Part shown: positions 12,495 through 25,486 of the stretch, in pieces
Layout of the letters: each line of letters starts with the position of its first letter
Position numbering within the stretch: position 1 is the first letter of the stretch
Assembly (NCBI GenBank): GCA_947561715.1
Contig: OX387197.1
Span: forward strand, 811,001 to 875,000
Direction of reading: 5' to 3'
Source: Ascidia mentula
Lineage: Eukaryota; Chordata; Ascidiacea; Phlebobranchia; Ascidiidae
DNA length: 64,000 bases
The notes under the pieces: generated by a model
What the model was told of the DNA's origin: nothing
The model's database searches: none
The model's input: only the letters and a program-made list of their open reading frames with translations
Made by a program: the position numbers and the translations under genes

Positions 12495-13150
12495 AAGTCA
12501 TCTTATTAAGAACCCAAGGTGTTTGTGTGTTATTGATACCCTCGATTTGATAGAGCACGCCAAGGCAAGCATTTTTGGTGCTAAGTGCTGCTTGGTTGAG
12601 TTGAAACTTCTCCATCGTATTGGCGTTAGGTCCGAACCATGTAACGAACACAAGATTGCTCACCGTGGCAGAAGCAAACTTGCCCCAGCACATAAACACG
12701 GCAAGTCTGCAACGGAAAAAAGGTTACTGCTGCAGAAAATGGCTGCCCAATTGCCGTCCAAACGGTCGTATCGGATTTTCAAATGAAACATGATAGAAAT
12801 TGGTACAAACTTATTTAATGTAAAAATCCCTACATCACAACTCAATTTACATATTATCGAATAACAAACAACTAAATACATATCTCACCAAACCTGCAGC
12901 TGGTGTCCGTGAATTCGGCCACCAAATCCTTGAATGGATCTGCGCTGCTATTCTCCAGTTTTTTGTCAACTACCACAGTCGTTCCGCTGAGTCGCATTGT
13001 AAAGCCTCTATAAGTATCATTACTTTTTATGTCTTGGAACAGAGCTAAGATCGCAGGGTCTATAGCGAAGGTTGAAGCCATGATGATTGATGAGTCGGTA
13101 TATAGCGTTTAGACTGTGAGAAATGGTACAAATTTATGAATGCCGGGCGC

Positions 13151-13158
13151 TATTTAAA
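13151..13158 (-). promoter_or_regulatory. TATA-like box of the ADF/cofilin-like gene (A)
   Basis: TTTAAATA on the minus strand, 70 bp upstream of the ATG at 13081. The spacing allows a start site about 30 bp downstream and a short leader. The same box is kept in copy B at 52923-52930. Confidence 0.4.
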
Positions 13159-14260
13159 GACATGCAAATTGCTGCCTTTTTTCTTGGCTATGGGACGGCG
13201 CATGACCTATGCTGCCAGTACCCCGCCCAAATGCAGGCGTTTCCTGACTAGTGTGGAGCAACCATACGATCACTCTGATGCACTTTCGCTTTTCGGATGT
13301 TGCGTGGTGCTGTGTTGACATTTCCTTTTATTTTTTGCGCCTTGTTTGCAAATGGTAATGTTTTTGAACGTACACAAAAAAACATCAAAAAGGGAACAAT
13401 GGCCAGCTCAAGACGGAAAAGCTTTACAGCCACCATTACTCTTTTATGCAGGTTTAGAAAAACAAACACTAAATTGACATTTCGCGACTTGTGCTGCGCT
13501 AATGTGTTTCTTGTGCTGCCATTGCCCATAGAGTTAACCAACATCACAATGTAGCGAACGAAATGGCACAAAATGCCTGAAAGCAGTATTTCCTTGGCTT
13601 TGCGTGGAAGTATTTCTGTCACCAGATGGTCTCATTGTCTAGCACATCTAGTGCAGTATATCTCCGTGTCTATAGTGGGCCGTGCCACATGACTACATGA
13701 TATTGGAAACTAGGTATTTTTTATACTACTGTTGCTGCCAGGTATATTACAATTTAAAATAGACTGATCTTCCGACATAAAACTAACGTACTATATTCTT
13801 TCGACGTATCGCCTGCCATATGGCCATAAGACTTCATCTGGGTTTGGTACCGCATTTCAAACGTAAACCACACAACAACATTCAAAAACGCAAAAAAGAA
13901 AGAGAAAAGGGGACGTCAACACCGTTTACCAAATCACATGACGAAGGCAAAACAAGCACACTGTGGGAGGAGCAACAATTACAACATTGTTGAATATTGC
14001 CGGAAAATATACACTCTGTTCTTTGTTATTGACACATCCGCTGTTTTTGTGGAATATAGAGCATATAGATATTTTTTGTTCCAGGCGTAAAATGTTCGCC
14101 AACTGTTTCGGCGCAATCATTTTGCGATGCCTCAAATTATTGATTCGAATTGTGCGTTCATAGCATCGCGACTAGACAGGAAGCGTCTGCATTTTTTTGC
14201 AAAGCAGCAATTTACATGCCTTCAAATGTCGCCCGCATTATCGTACGCTCAATGACGGGT
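13159..14260. other. No recognised gene, upstream of ADF/cofilin (A)
   Basis: Several overlapping frames of 60-125 codons on both strands, all without motifs I recognise. The copy B equivalent (52931-54023) has similar frames with scattered amino-acid changes. Probably non-coding or old element debris. Confidence 0.5.
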
Positions 14261-15187
14261 CAAAACTTTCCACTTCTAACACAACTCAGTTACACGATAA
14301 AACTTACCACTTCTAACACAGCTCAGTTACACGACAAAACTTTCCACTTCTAACACAACTCAGTTACACGATAAAACTTTCCACTTCTAGCACAACTCAG
14401 TTACACGATAAAACTTTCCACTTCTAACACAACTCAGTTACACGATAAAACTTTCCACTTCTAACACAACTCAGTTACACGATAAAACTTTCCACTTCTA
14501 ACACAACTCAGTTACACGATAAAACTTTCCACTTCTAACACAACTCAGTTACACGATAAAACTTTCCACTTCTAACACAGCTCAGTTACACGACAAAACT
14601 TTCCACTTCTAACACAACTCAGTTAAACGACAAAACTTTCCACTTCTAACACAACTCAGTTACACGATAAAACTTTCCACTTCTAACACAACTCAGTTAC
14701 ACGATAAAACTTTCCACTTCTAACACAGCTCAGTTACACGACAAAACTTTCCACTTCTAACACAACTCAGTTACACGATAAAACTTTCCACTTCTAACAC
14801 AACTCAGTTACACGACAAAACTTTCCACTTCTAACACAACTCAGTTACACGACAAAACTTTCCACTTCTAACACAACTCAGTTACACGACAAAACTTTCC
14901 ACTTCTAACACAACTCAGTTACACGACAAAACTTTCCACTTCTAACACAACTCAGTTACACGACAAAACTTTCCACTTCTAACACAACTCAGTTACACGA
15001 TAAAACTTTCCACTTCTAACACAGCTCAGTTACACGACAAAACTTTCCACTTCTAACACAACTCAGTTACACGACAAAACTTTCCACTTCTAACACAACT
15101 CAGTTACACGACAAAACTTTCCACTTCTAACACAACTCAGTTACACGACAAAACTTTCCACTTCTAACACAACTCAGTTACACGACA
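14261..15187. repeat. 37-bp satellite array, about 25 copies (copy A)
   Basis: Head-to-tail units of 37 bp with core AACTCAGTTACACGA followed by AAAACTTTCCACTTC. Two main variable sites occur: CGATAAAA or CGACAAAA, and ACAACTCAG or ACAGCTCAG. Where the G variant occurs it is followed by the CGAC form, so units spread as linked types. Confidence 0.95.
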
Positions 15188-17887
15188 TTACCATTTTTAA
15201 TAAATATGACAATATCAATATCTGTCTATGGTAGGAATTACTCTGGACCTAGCTATCCCGCTCCTTTGTACACGGAAATGAAGTTGATGAGCGGCTATCG
15301 AGGCTTTGAGATGTTTGCCAGTAGAGAATATGTTAAAATAGAAAAAAACTTGACAACAGCAGCGCAAATCCTTTCCAGGACTTGTCGGATGAACTTTCCA
15401 AATACAACTTTAGGTTTTCTTTGGTTTTTATTTAGGAATAATTTTTCCTTCTTGTTTTTAAGTAAACCCTGTTTAATGCCCGGGCAAGTTGGCCAATGCC
15501 ACGACTGCAAATCCAAATGCAGCTTTTCTTCACTAGTAGTTAAAGATTCTTGTATTATATCTTGGGCATTCGTTTTCAGTGTCATGTGCAAATTTGTTCT
15601 CATCTGTCGCGACGAGAAATGTAAGATATAAGGTACCGACAGAAGCGTAGGAACTTCTATAACGTCTGATTTGAAAAATAATCCTACATTAAAAAAAACA
15701 AATTCAATTTCACAACACTAATTTTTAAATAATATTGTTGTGTTGTGTGATATTAATGGCTGCTTCGCTGGAAAGGAAATTTAAAGAATTAAGTCGCTTC
15801 TCAAAACCACGCATTTTCCAAAGCTTGTTGTTAAAAGCATGATGGCAAGCAAATGTTTCGAATAGCATTTAAGCTGTTCAGTATCATTTTCTTGTTACTT
15901 TTTGACCTTTTACAGGTTAGCACTGTATAGCTTTGATCCACTTCTCAAGAGGAATAGGATTGCATGCAGGCATCTATTCGTAAAACTGTGTTGTTGCTAA
16001 AAAATAGCGATCACGACTGAAATTTTCCACTGACCAGAGTTACAAGATTTTTTGTTGTTTGCATTTGTTTAAGTCATTTTTACCCGGCCAACACGCCTTG
16101 AAATGAGTTTATATATTGACCGCGTTGGCTGAAGAGCCAGGCAGTTTTTGAGTTGTAACATTGAACTTTCATGCTGTCTCAATTGATTTTGACAAGGACG
16201 GCCGGCGGGCGTCGAGAGAGGCTGCGGGAAAACAAACGGACAGTTTCGGCAGAACAACAAATACTGAGCAGGGCTCGAATCAACAAGGAAAGAATGAAAA
16301 CATGCGAAGTCGGCTGTAAGGAGAAAGTGGCTTTTACTTTAAGAAATTTGCTGCCACACCTATGGACTGATGCATTTATGCAATATGGCGCGAAATTAAG
16401 CGAGGTCGCCGAAGCAATCCTCTCATGCCTGAATCCCCTACAGGAAAAAAACGTTTTCGCGCTCGCCCGTCATTTTTAACGCCTTTGTTTTGTACTTTGT
16501 ATCACATAATTTTGTGCAAAATTGAGAAGTAAGGCAAAAACGTCAAAAGCAAGAATCTTTTGGGAACAGGCTTACGGAGGAAATAAATGAAAACCTCTTC
16601 ATTTTAGGTATGGTATTATGCTTGGTGCAGGGGCATTTATAGAAATGCATTTAAACGATACCATAGAAAATTGCGAAGGCAAACAAACGGAAGTTTGTTG
16701 GAAATGATCAATTTCCATCTAAGCATCAAATTCTGTATCATTTATTTCCTTCCCAGAAACAGACCTAGGAAACTGCTATGCTAAAACACGGCAACATTGC
16801 TGCCAAAACAAAACTGCAGTGTATCTTGATTAGAAAAAGTGTTTAAAAATTGTAAAATTCGCCTTTGAAAAATAAACCTAATCCCTTGAGTCAACTATGA
16901 AACTGAATAATACCAAGCAACATTTTTAGTGTATTAAGTGAACTGGTTAACAGCAAAAAAGCAATTCTAATGACAAGAAACTAAAATGGACAAGATTTAA
17001 CCTTAATACGTTTAGAGCATGTGCGAACAATGAAATAAATGCAATATAACATATAATGAAATTTTGGGTATCCAGAACCCAAGGCCGTGATGCGTCATTG
17101 GCGGCTTCAAACTCACAAGACAAACCAGAAAAGCATTTCTTTATTGAATCCTTTGCTGCAGATATCAACATTTTGTCTTTAAACAAATCAGTTGTTACTT
17201 TATTGTGAGTTAGTGTTTGGTAGAATATGATTATGGTTGCATATGATTATGGGCTGTTGAGAAATATAGGCTACTGTGTTCCAGTGTCGCTCTTCACATC
17301 AAATATCTCACAACTTTCTACAATAAATAAACTTTCTATGGAAACAAATATGTGTCCACAGTTGTTGTGAAACACAATCACGTTGAAAAATAAATGTGTT
17401 TGATTGGCAACATCTTGATTAAACAAACTCAATTTGACTGTGACCCACTTTCACTTGGTGTCGCGGAATCACCTACCTGGCATGCTTTGTAGGCAAGTTT
17501 GAAAGCAACACCCCATATAAGGAAGTTCATGCATTTACTCGGACTTTGCAGCAATCACGTGTTTGTTGTTATTTTAAAGAAAAACAAAAGTTCACAAATA
17601 ACAGAATTGTGAAGAAACGCAGATTCAACACAAAATCAACAAAGATCAGTTTCAACTAATGATGGAAAATGTTTACAAACACACGAAGTAAAAACACTCA
17701 TATCAAACATTAAAGTGTGAAAATTACAGTTTGTATCGGACACAAAAATATAAAAAATCCTACAAAAATATAAAATAGTTTGGTTAAGTTGCACAAAACG
17801 ATATCTTGGACAAAACCATTCATTTCAGCATCTTTGCCAGTGATCAATCTCAGTTAAATATCAACTACACCAAAATATAGAAACATA
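15188..17887. other. Unassigned region between satellite and K2 (A)
   Basis: Frames at 15206-15631 (+), 16171-16479 (+) and 16947-17186 (-) are also open in copy B (54317-54682, 55125-55535 region, 56003-56242). The last two are nearly unchanged, but so is the DNA around them, so this is not evidence for coding. The 16947 frame has a hydrophobic stretch (FIICYIAFISLFAHAL). No family recognised. Confidence 0.5.
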
Positions 17888-20800
17888 TTAAACAGCAACA
17901 ACAGTCGCCCAGTTAACTGGTTCGTCAAGATCAAAAGCATGTGTCCAGACATCTGAGGTTGGATCGTAAACTTCAACTGATGTGAGTCCTTCACCCCGGT
18001 TCCTATAAAACAAACATGATACAGTTTCATGAATCAGACACACAACAAACACAGGCAAGTTTTTCTACAACATTTTGTCGTCAGTATTTTATAAGTTTAC
18101 TCACTAAACCGTTTGAAAACAAACAAAATAACGCACACTCGTGTAACTGGAATCGATAAAACGGGAAACAGTGGACTATAGTGACGTCATAATAGCAATT
18201 CTTACCATTCACCCACAACATAAATCCTCCCATCAATAACACAAGCAGAGTGATGGCAACGAGGGTTTAGGAGAGGAGAAACATATTTCCATTTGTTGAC
18301 TCCAGGTTCGTATTCTTCAACTGTTCGCAGGGAGCCACGATCCCAACCTCCTGTCAGATTTAAAGTAAAACTTTTTATTGTTTTTAGGTTAATACTTTAT
18401 AGTTATATCTACCAGTTTTTGTGTTTAGGATTCTTTTCAGGAAACTCCATTATATTTATCACGTGATACATTTACCGGTGACGAATATGGATTTGTATTT
18501 TATGAAATTTACACAAAAACCACTTCCTGTTAATTTTATTACTTAACTTTTCATCACTAACCAATTGCATAGATCTTCCCTTTAATTTCTTCACATGCGA
18601 AACGACATCTTGCTTCATTGAGAGAAGCGATTCTTGTGGAGGTTCCAACACGAACATCGCGGAATTCACATGATTGTAAGAGTTGTCCGCCATCATCCCA
18701 TCCGCCCACAGAAACCAAAACATCTAAAGAAATTTCCAAATCGCTTGTGTTAATATTGATTGTGACGTCATATTACGATTATGTTGTAATGTTACGTAAC
18801 AAGCAATGACGTAAGCTCTGCGTTTCTTAACGTAAAAATAAGAGATCAGATTTAAATCAATGTTTACAATAAAGTTAAGTAATATAACGGTTGATATGCA
18901 TTCATCAAAGAACTCAGTAAATCTGCAAATAATTATTTTACACAATGCTGATTTTTTACTAAAAGTTCATGAAGTTGAGTGACGTCATCAGTAATTTGTG
19001 ACCAAAGTGATTAAAAAGGTTTTACTTTGTAAAAAAAACACATAATTTTCCTGTAATTTTTGTAGGTTTAAGGTCAGTATTTCTCAATATTTTCATGTCA
19101 CAGAATATTTCTGTCCAATTAAATTTCTATGACCTCAGGTTGAAGCAAACAGCTTGTGAGTTAACATGGAACATTTGTGTGGATTAAGTGAGTGAATATT
19201 GTTGGGGTGAAAAGTTTAAACTGACTGATTTACATCTGGGTCCAGTAATGGGATTATTCTTTCACACAAATGAACTCAAACATATTCTTACTGTCAATTG
19301 AACACATTCCATGTCCATATCTTGGTTGTAACATGTCAAAGCCTTTTCTCCATATGCCTTCATTGATGAAATAAAGTAAACTTGATGAAAATCGTTTGTT
19401 ATCTCCACCTTGTCCCCCGGTCAGGTATATGACATCTACAACATGCATTTAATAAGATCCAGGTTGTGTAACAATTATCTAAACTATTGCTTTTTAGACT
19501 TTTTGACCTCAATTAAACGTTCACAATTACATTCCTCCTTCTTGACTAAATGCAGCAGTAATAAATGTAGTTTTGACAAGAAGTTTGGTTGAAGCACATT
19601 ATGTAACTACACTGTAAATTTTACACTTCAAACTTAAATCGTTGGTGCCAAGTTTTCAGAATCACCGAAGGGGAAGGGGGGCAGCCCCACCGTGATGTCA
19701 TAACCAATGTTGGCTTAATTGGGGAGTCTAAAATTTTGGGAATAATCCCTACATTTTTCAATGCTAAATTAAGCTTTACTTGGTTGAGCTTTAGAAAAGA
19801 TGAAAATCTATGTTTGCGCTAATAACACCAAATGCCAGTTTGAGCTATGGCGGTTTGAGCAATTGGCATTACTTTATGCAAATCTCTAATGCAAGGTTTT
19901 GAGGTGGTACAAGCACTGTAGTTTTTCTTCTTCAGAAGGACTTCAATAAATTTGGTGTCACAAAATGATTAAATGCGTATTTATGTATTTAAGAAAATGT
20001 ACAAACAAAAGCTGTTTTGCATACGGACTTGGCACTACTTAGTTTTTGTTGTAACGTTGCAAGAATGTTTACTTAAGTTACAGCAACCAACCTCCAACAA
20101 CAGCAGATGCAGTAGAACTTCGACCTTCCAACAAATCAGTAATTTTTACCCAGTTTTTACTTTCCTCCAAATTCAACATCTCACAACTTTGTGTTGGACC
20201 ATCTCCACCCATTACATAAACATTTTCACCAAATTTGGCTGAAGTTGATTTCACTCTGTCTGTGATCATTTTCTAAACAAATTTAGATGATGATGTAACA
20301 AATCATTAAGGCAAAGTGATTTACATAATTCACTAAATAACAGATAATGTCTATCTTAAAACCAGTGACACCAACACCAAAAGGTTTTGGCTCGAATATT
20401 GGTTGTGGTGTCATAAAATATTGCAGGAAAAAATGTAATAGAAGTAAGAAAAGTGCAGACAATATTGTTTTTATGTAATTTAGCTTAGAAACCAATATTG
20501 TGTAATTTGTTCCTGACAAATTGTGACGTTTGTAGTTTACTAAACATTTTATGTCCTGCATAATTTACTGCAGAGTTTTATTGCTTCCAGAAGCAAATAC
20601 CAAGTATATGAAACAAACCCATGGTTAAATAAGCAAACCATATGACAGCAAGCAATGTACATACTGGGTAATGTTCATGCTGTTTTGTGGTAACATTCCA
20701 TTTCATACAATCTCGTTTTGATTTATTGCCACCAATGAGAAGAAATCCTGACAAATCTGCAACATAAACATTACTTGTTATGGTTTTTGTTTGTGTAAAA

Positions 20801-23800
20801 TAAATTCTTATGGTGATAACAATGGTAACATATTTCCTAATTTGACCAATACTAACTGTTTTTTAAATGAGTCTATTTTTAATGAAGATACTATTTGTAG
20901 GTTGTGGTCTTAAAGTGACATCAGTATTTCTAAATACTTGTTGGTGAAGCACATCTTTGCATACCAATCAGTGTATATTTAGGTAGGTATTCGATCACAG
21001 TCTAACATATAGTAACTACTTGGTTGTTTACTGTACCTAGACTTGCAGATGTCACACTATATTGTTGTGCATAGTCAAGTACTTGCCATGTGCAAAGGTT
21101 CAGTGAAGCTTAAAGTTATGGGAGAATAATTTCTATGAGGGTTGGTGTAAATATGGTGGATGTAACATATTGTTGTGAATATTGAACAAATCTTGCACCT
21201 TTTTTAATGGGACTTGCTTTTCCACTTGTTCCTGGTTCATCATATTGTTTTAATGCAGCATCCATAACTGCATTGCTGCACTCTAAGTTAATTCTTACAA
21301 GAGGCTGAAAATAGATGAATCTTTAGACTAATTACAAGCAAACTAACTTAAACAAATTTACTTCATTTTTAATTGTGGTTGCAACAAACTGAGTGGAAAT
21401 AGATGAAAGATCAAGTTTTGAGAAAAGATTCACAAACAAATCCTCTCGATGGGAAGGATTGAAATTGACCCATCGAACCATTCCAGTAAAAACAGCTTCT
21501 TCCATCTACATTTAACAACTAATATGTAATAACAAAACAAGTAGTGATGTGTGAAAATCTTGGGAGTTGACAACATAGAAACGCCAAATCTAATATGCAT
21601 TTTTGGAAGAAGTTTCAAACACAGAGTTTTTTGCACTAACAAAGTATTGATGATCAGCACAGCAATGTTTTAAGTGTCAGCTAAAAATATCCTGAATATT
21701 AGTTTAGACTTTTCTACAGAAAGCAAGTACATGTTTGAATATTATAAAGAGATTGCTGTCATCATTCATTGCATTTGTATCACATTCAACATTTTGTTCA
21801 CATATTAGTTTTGTTTTTGTATTTTACTTTCACCTTGCAATACATCTTGCTGCCTTACACATGTAATGGAAAAATTATAGCCAGATAACCATGCATCAGG
21901 AATCAATGATAATTACCCCTTTGTTTCTCTGTTTGATGATTGCAGACATATCACCAACATCAAGTTGCATGAAATCATCATGTTGTACAACTGTTGCAAT
22001 GTTATCAACAATCATTTGGTTTGTTTTCTTTTCCACATCAGCAAGATTGTATCGAGTTGCATAAGCTCTTAGCTTCAAACAATTGTCGGTTGAAATCATT
22101 TCAAGGATGACTCGACAACAAAATGACTTCAATTCTAAAAAAACAAACCATGTTATTCCAAATTTAATTGCAGATATTTCAGTTAAGTATGAATCGAACA
22201 ATTAGTGATGTTCCCAGTTCCAAATTATCCGGCCCGGCCGGATCCGGATAGTTACCAATCAATTCCGGCCGGATAATTTGGATCCGGCAGTTTGTTAACA
22301 CCGATTCGTGTATTTTATCGGTATGGCAAAAATGTTTGATTGCCAAACAGAATGCTATGTTAAGGTTAGCTTATCATGAGTGGAACAAATAAACGTGGGT
22401 ATTTATTAATATGGTATAACACGTCACGAAAAACCTTAATAACAAATAACAGAAAAATCTTACGTCGGCGAGTATTACAGACTGGGTCCCAATAACGAGT
22501 AATTTGCGAAATGTTTGTGCGTTTTTAGGACGAAAATGCTTTCCCAACTATCCGGTAAAATTAAGTGTATTATCCGGCCGGGTCTGGGTATTGAAAATTG
22601 GTCAATATCCGGCCGGGTACGGGTACCTGGATCCGGCGCAACACATCACTACGAACAATATATGCCAGATATTGGCACCCAAAGCTGCTATTAGTGCTAA
22701 GAAATATCCTGGGTGGTAAATGATTTTTTTATGGCTTGTGGAAGCAAATGTTTAAATGTTGTGATGCTGAAACTTTTTATCAATGTGATGACTTAATACT
22801 TTTCTCTAGTAACCATGCTGTCTTACTTTAATACATTTTAAGAATGTTCAAATGGGATTTTGTTATCATTGTGGATGTATGGTTCACATAGCAATTAATA
22901 TTTACAAAGCTTTCACGTCACCACTCTATAGACTAAGGTATGGAAGTCTACCCAGTGAGATTGTATAAGTTACACTGGTGTGCACAAACAAACTTCCAGA
23001 CACTATGAATAGTCAAAACAGTGAGCATTGTCAATGGATCTAGATATGCAGGTTAATGCAAATATTGCTTGCCGGAGAGGGTCAACTATACAAAACCATT
23101 TACACAACTTTATCCAGTCATCCCATCAGAACAATATTTAAAGCAACCAATCCACCCCTTATATTCATTGCACACTCTAAAGGTATTAGGTACACCATGA
23201 ATCCATGTTTGACACAACGACCATCCTGTACACCCACACAAGCACAATCAAGTTACGTCAGTCACTTACATCCTGCTGTTACAACATTTAATAAATGTCA
23301 CATTAAGTTGGACGGACTAAAACCTGTTTTTCACACACTGAAACATGCGGAGCCACCTGGAATATGTTTGAGTGCTTATTACAAGGTGATACCACAGTAC
23401 AAATTTTTGAGCAAAAACCATAATGCACAGTTGCTATTCATGAAGCAACCATCATAGAGTTTGGACAAATCCAATAGGCTTCATAGTTAGGTCTGAACAT
23501 TTCCTTTTTGAGTTGAATTTTTGTGTCTTCACTGCATTCGACCAAGGGTTTCAATATGGTTCACTGCACAGTTTTAAAAATGAAAATTCTGCAGGACCAA
23601 AGACAATTATCCCTGTTTCTATTTTGTATATATACCTGTTTGTAGAAGTTGCAGAAAGTATTTGTGCCATTTTAAGGCATATTTATAAAAATGTTTCATT
23701 ATCACTGTCAAACATTGTACAGAAGATTAAGATGATAACTCTCTTGGAATTTTCAAATTACGCTGGTTGTACAGGATGTGTTAAACCACCTAATCACATA

Positions 23801-25004
23801 TGTGATGTTTGCATACCTTCCATCTGTGTATAATCAGCATCTTCCAACACTTCCAACACATTTGTCTCTGTTATTTCAATATCACCAGTGTAAATATAAT
23901 CCAATACACTTTCCAGTCTTTTTGGTGGAATATTGTCAACCTTGATAAAATCTGAGCATTTCTCGCGCATCTGTAAGAAAACAAAGTTAATCAATCACAA
24001 CAAACACAACCCACAACCAATCAAATATTTCTATACATGGAAATATTACATACTAAGTATTAAGTGTCAACATGTGTGAGGGAAAGTGGTTAAACATGAT
24101 GGTGGCAAATGTTAAAATACAACAAATAATCTTCACATGGATGAAGAAATAATAAACAATTATACCATCAACAATGACAAGTGTTTTGTGTCACAAAACT
24201 CAGTTATGTCAGGATTATTAAGAAACATTGCATCTCCATATAATATTTCACATCAAATGTTGTCAGTCCGCAAGTGAAAAGTTTGAGAACCACTAAATGT
24301 TACATATATTCTTTATGTATGACATATTTAACAAATACCCAGTTTTGCATTTTGGTAAGATAATATTTTAACGTAGGACACTATTAATAACTGTAATAAT
24401 ATTACATAGCTGAAAATGACAGACAAATTGGTACAATGTCAGTGTTAAAGTTTTAATCAACAATGTTTTACAGCCACAGGTATGTGTTGATTTTATACTG
24501 GTCACCTACGTTTATTATTTCACGTCAAAAGGATTTCTTCTGGTGCGAAATGCCTACTTTTTAAAAATGTATATTTGTTGACAAAATATTTTAACCAAAG
24601 TCAAGACATTATTAATTACTGAGATGTTGTATATTGCTTTAAATTAGAGACAAATTGCTACTACTGCAGTGTATTATTTGTACGCGGTTGTGGCAAAAGT
24701 ATTTAAAATGCCATTTCCTAAATGTGTAAAGCAATGTTTCAGTATAGTAAAATATTTTAAATACTTACCTCAACACCAAGTAAAGCATTAAAATAATCTG
24801 ACATAGAACAAACAACAGCATCATGTATTGAATAGTTTTCTCCTTGGGAACAAAGTGTTCTGTTGCAAAATCGTTTTGTTTCTTTTCTGTCACTAAAACA
24901 TCAATAGTTTAACTTCAGTAAATCTCCATAAACTAAACTTACTTGTTTAAAAAATTCATCACTTTCTGGTGATGCAAGTTTATTTCTTCTTGTGTTCGCT
25001 TCAT
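17888..25004 (-). CDS. BTB-BACK-Kelch protein K2, complete (548 aa)
   Basis: Twelve coding exons: 25004-24943, 24892-24769, 23970-23817, 22134-21917, 21505-21362, 21304-21199, 20756-20665, 20272-20092, 19435-19292, 18723-18562, 18350-18206 and 18002-17888. They sum to 1647 nt with one stop. Approximate domains: BTB 25-120, BACK 125-230, six kelch blades 270-548, marked by LIGG, VMGG, LTGG, SVGG, AIGG and VVGE. The last doublet is GE rather than GG, a local departure. Kelch consensus Trp and Arg positions are present in most blades. Inferred role: substrate adaptor of a CUL3 ubiquitin ligase, cytoplasmic (no signal peptide or membrane segment seen). Recognition-loop residues differ from the other copies: Tyr after QPR, CRF after Ala-Arg in exon 10, NW near the C terminus. 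A 449-bp hAT-like element sits in intron 3. No poly(A) signal was found close to the stop. Confidence 0.9.
22203..22651. mobile_element. Non-autonomous hAT-like element in K2 intron 3
   Basis: A 449-bp insertion with ends TAGTGATGT and ACATCACTA (inverted) and a perfect 8-base target repeat CGAACAAT at 22195-22202 and 22652-22659. The undisturbed site is present in K4 near 60690 and in K1 near 2475. Eight-base targets and this terminal motif are typical of hAT transposons. No transposase frame is present. Internal sequence is rich in CCGGCCGG and ATCCGG motifs arranged in both orientations near the ends. Confidence 0.9.
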
Positions 25005-25391
25005 GATGAAGACAAAAAGTTAAACTGACAGTGAATGAAATACAAACAATTATTATAAGTTTGAAGATATGTAATGTGTTTGCAAAACAGTAGCTATTGT
25101 TCTCTCCAACGTATTGTTATTTAACAAGTAAATATAAGAAATGCAATAAATCTTCCCTTTATTGAAAGTTCCATAAAAATGCCACTAACCCGATGTATAT
25201 AAACGTATTTTAATACAATACTTGGTTGCTATGCACGACCGAACGTTGTTTCCATGGTTTCCATTAACATTAGTACACAGGGGAATCACCGATAAAGTTA
25301 CATTGTTTTCCGCGCTTGAGTGATCACATGTGAAAACAATTTTAATCTGTTAGAAGTCAACTTTTATTTGTATTATCAATCATCTAACTTA

Positions 25392-25486
25392 ATGTGGCAT
25401 TTTTCAAGTGTTGCAAAATTTGAAGATAAGGTTTTCGCATTGGGTTGCACAGAAACGTATAAAGCAAACCATAGTAATTGTTTGTG
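25392..25486 (+). pseudogene. Possible kelch-repeat exon relic (copy A)
   Basis: Open segment beginning ATG TGG and ending at a perfect GTAAGT donor. It reads FSSVAKFEDKVFALG, which resembles the kelch-blade start in exon 8 of the K genes (STSAKFGENVYVMGG), but lies on the opposite strand upstream of K2. A TATA-like string sits about 190 bp to the left at 25197-25203. The sister segment in copy B is one base shorter and shifts frame, so this is more likely a relic of an older kelch gene than a working first exon. A role as first exon of the acidic gene downstream cannot be excluded. Confidence 0.4.

Larger units (their letters stand above)
10017..13081 (-). pseudogene. ADF/cofilin-like gene split by an LTR element (copy A)
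   Basis: Exon 1 (13081-12894) encodes MASTFAIDPAILALFQDIK and, further on, TVVVDKKLE and DTSCR, typical of an actin-depolymerising-factor homology domain. Exon 2 starts at 12706 after a TTGCAG acceptor and encodes LVFVTWFGPNANTMEKFQ, the second half of the fold. The donor used, AG|GTTTGG, is non-ideal but keeps phase. A Ty3/Gypsy element (10089-12494) lies inside exon 2 with 4-base target repeats AAGT. The host reading frame resumes on its far side at 10088-10017 and ends in a stop. Counting one target copy, the host exons total 468 nt, or 155 residues, the usual size for ADF/cofilin. Family role: severing and depolymerising actin filaments. The insertion replaces the native last 20-odd residues, so function is uncertain. 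Alternative: a coactosin-type ADF-H protein. Confidence 0.72.

Noticed and set aside
13248-13622. 124-codon minus-strand frame upstream of the ADF/cofilin-like gene
   Set aside because: Overlaps other frames on both strands, shows no motif, and changes in copy B are scattered.
14261-15187. Regular short repeats considered as a CRISPR array
   Set aside because: Units are contiguous without unique spacers and the DNA is clearly animal; it is a satellite.
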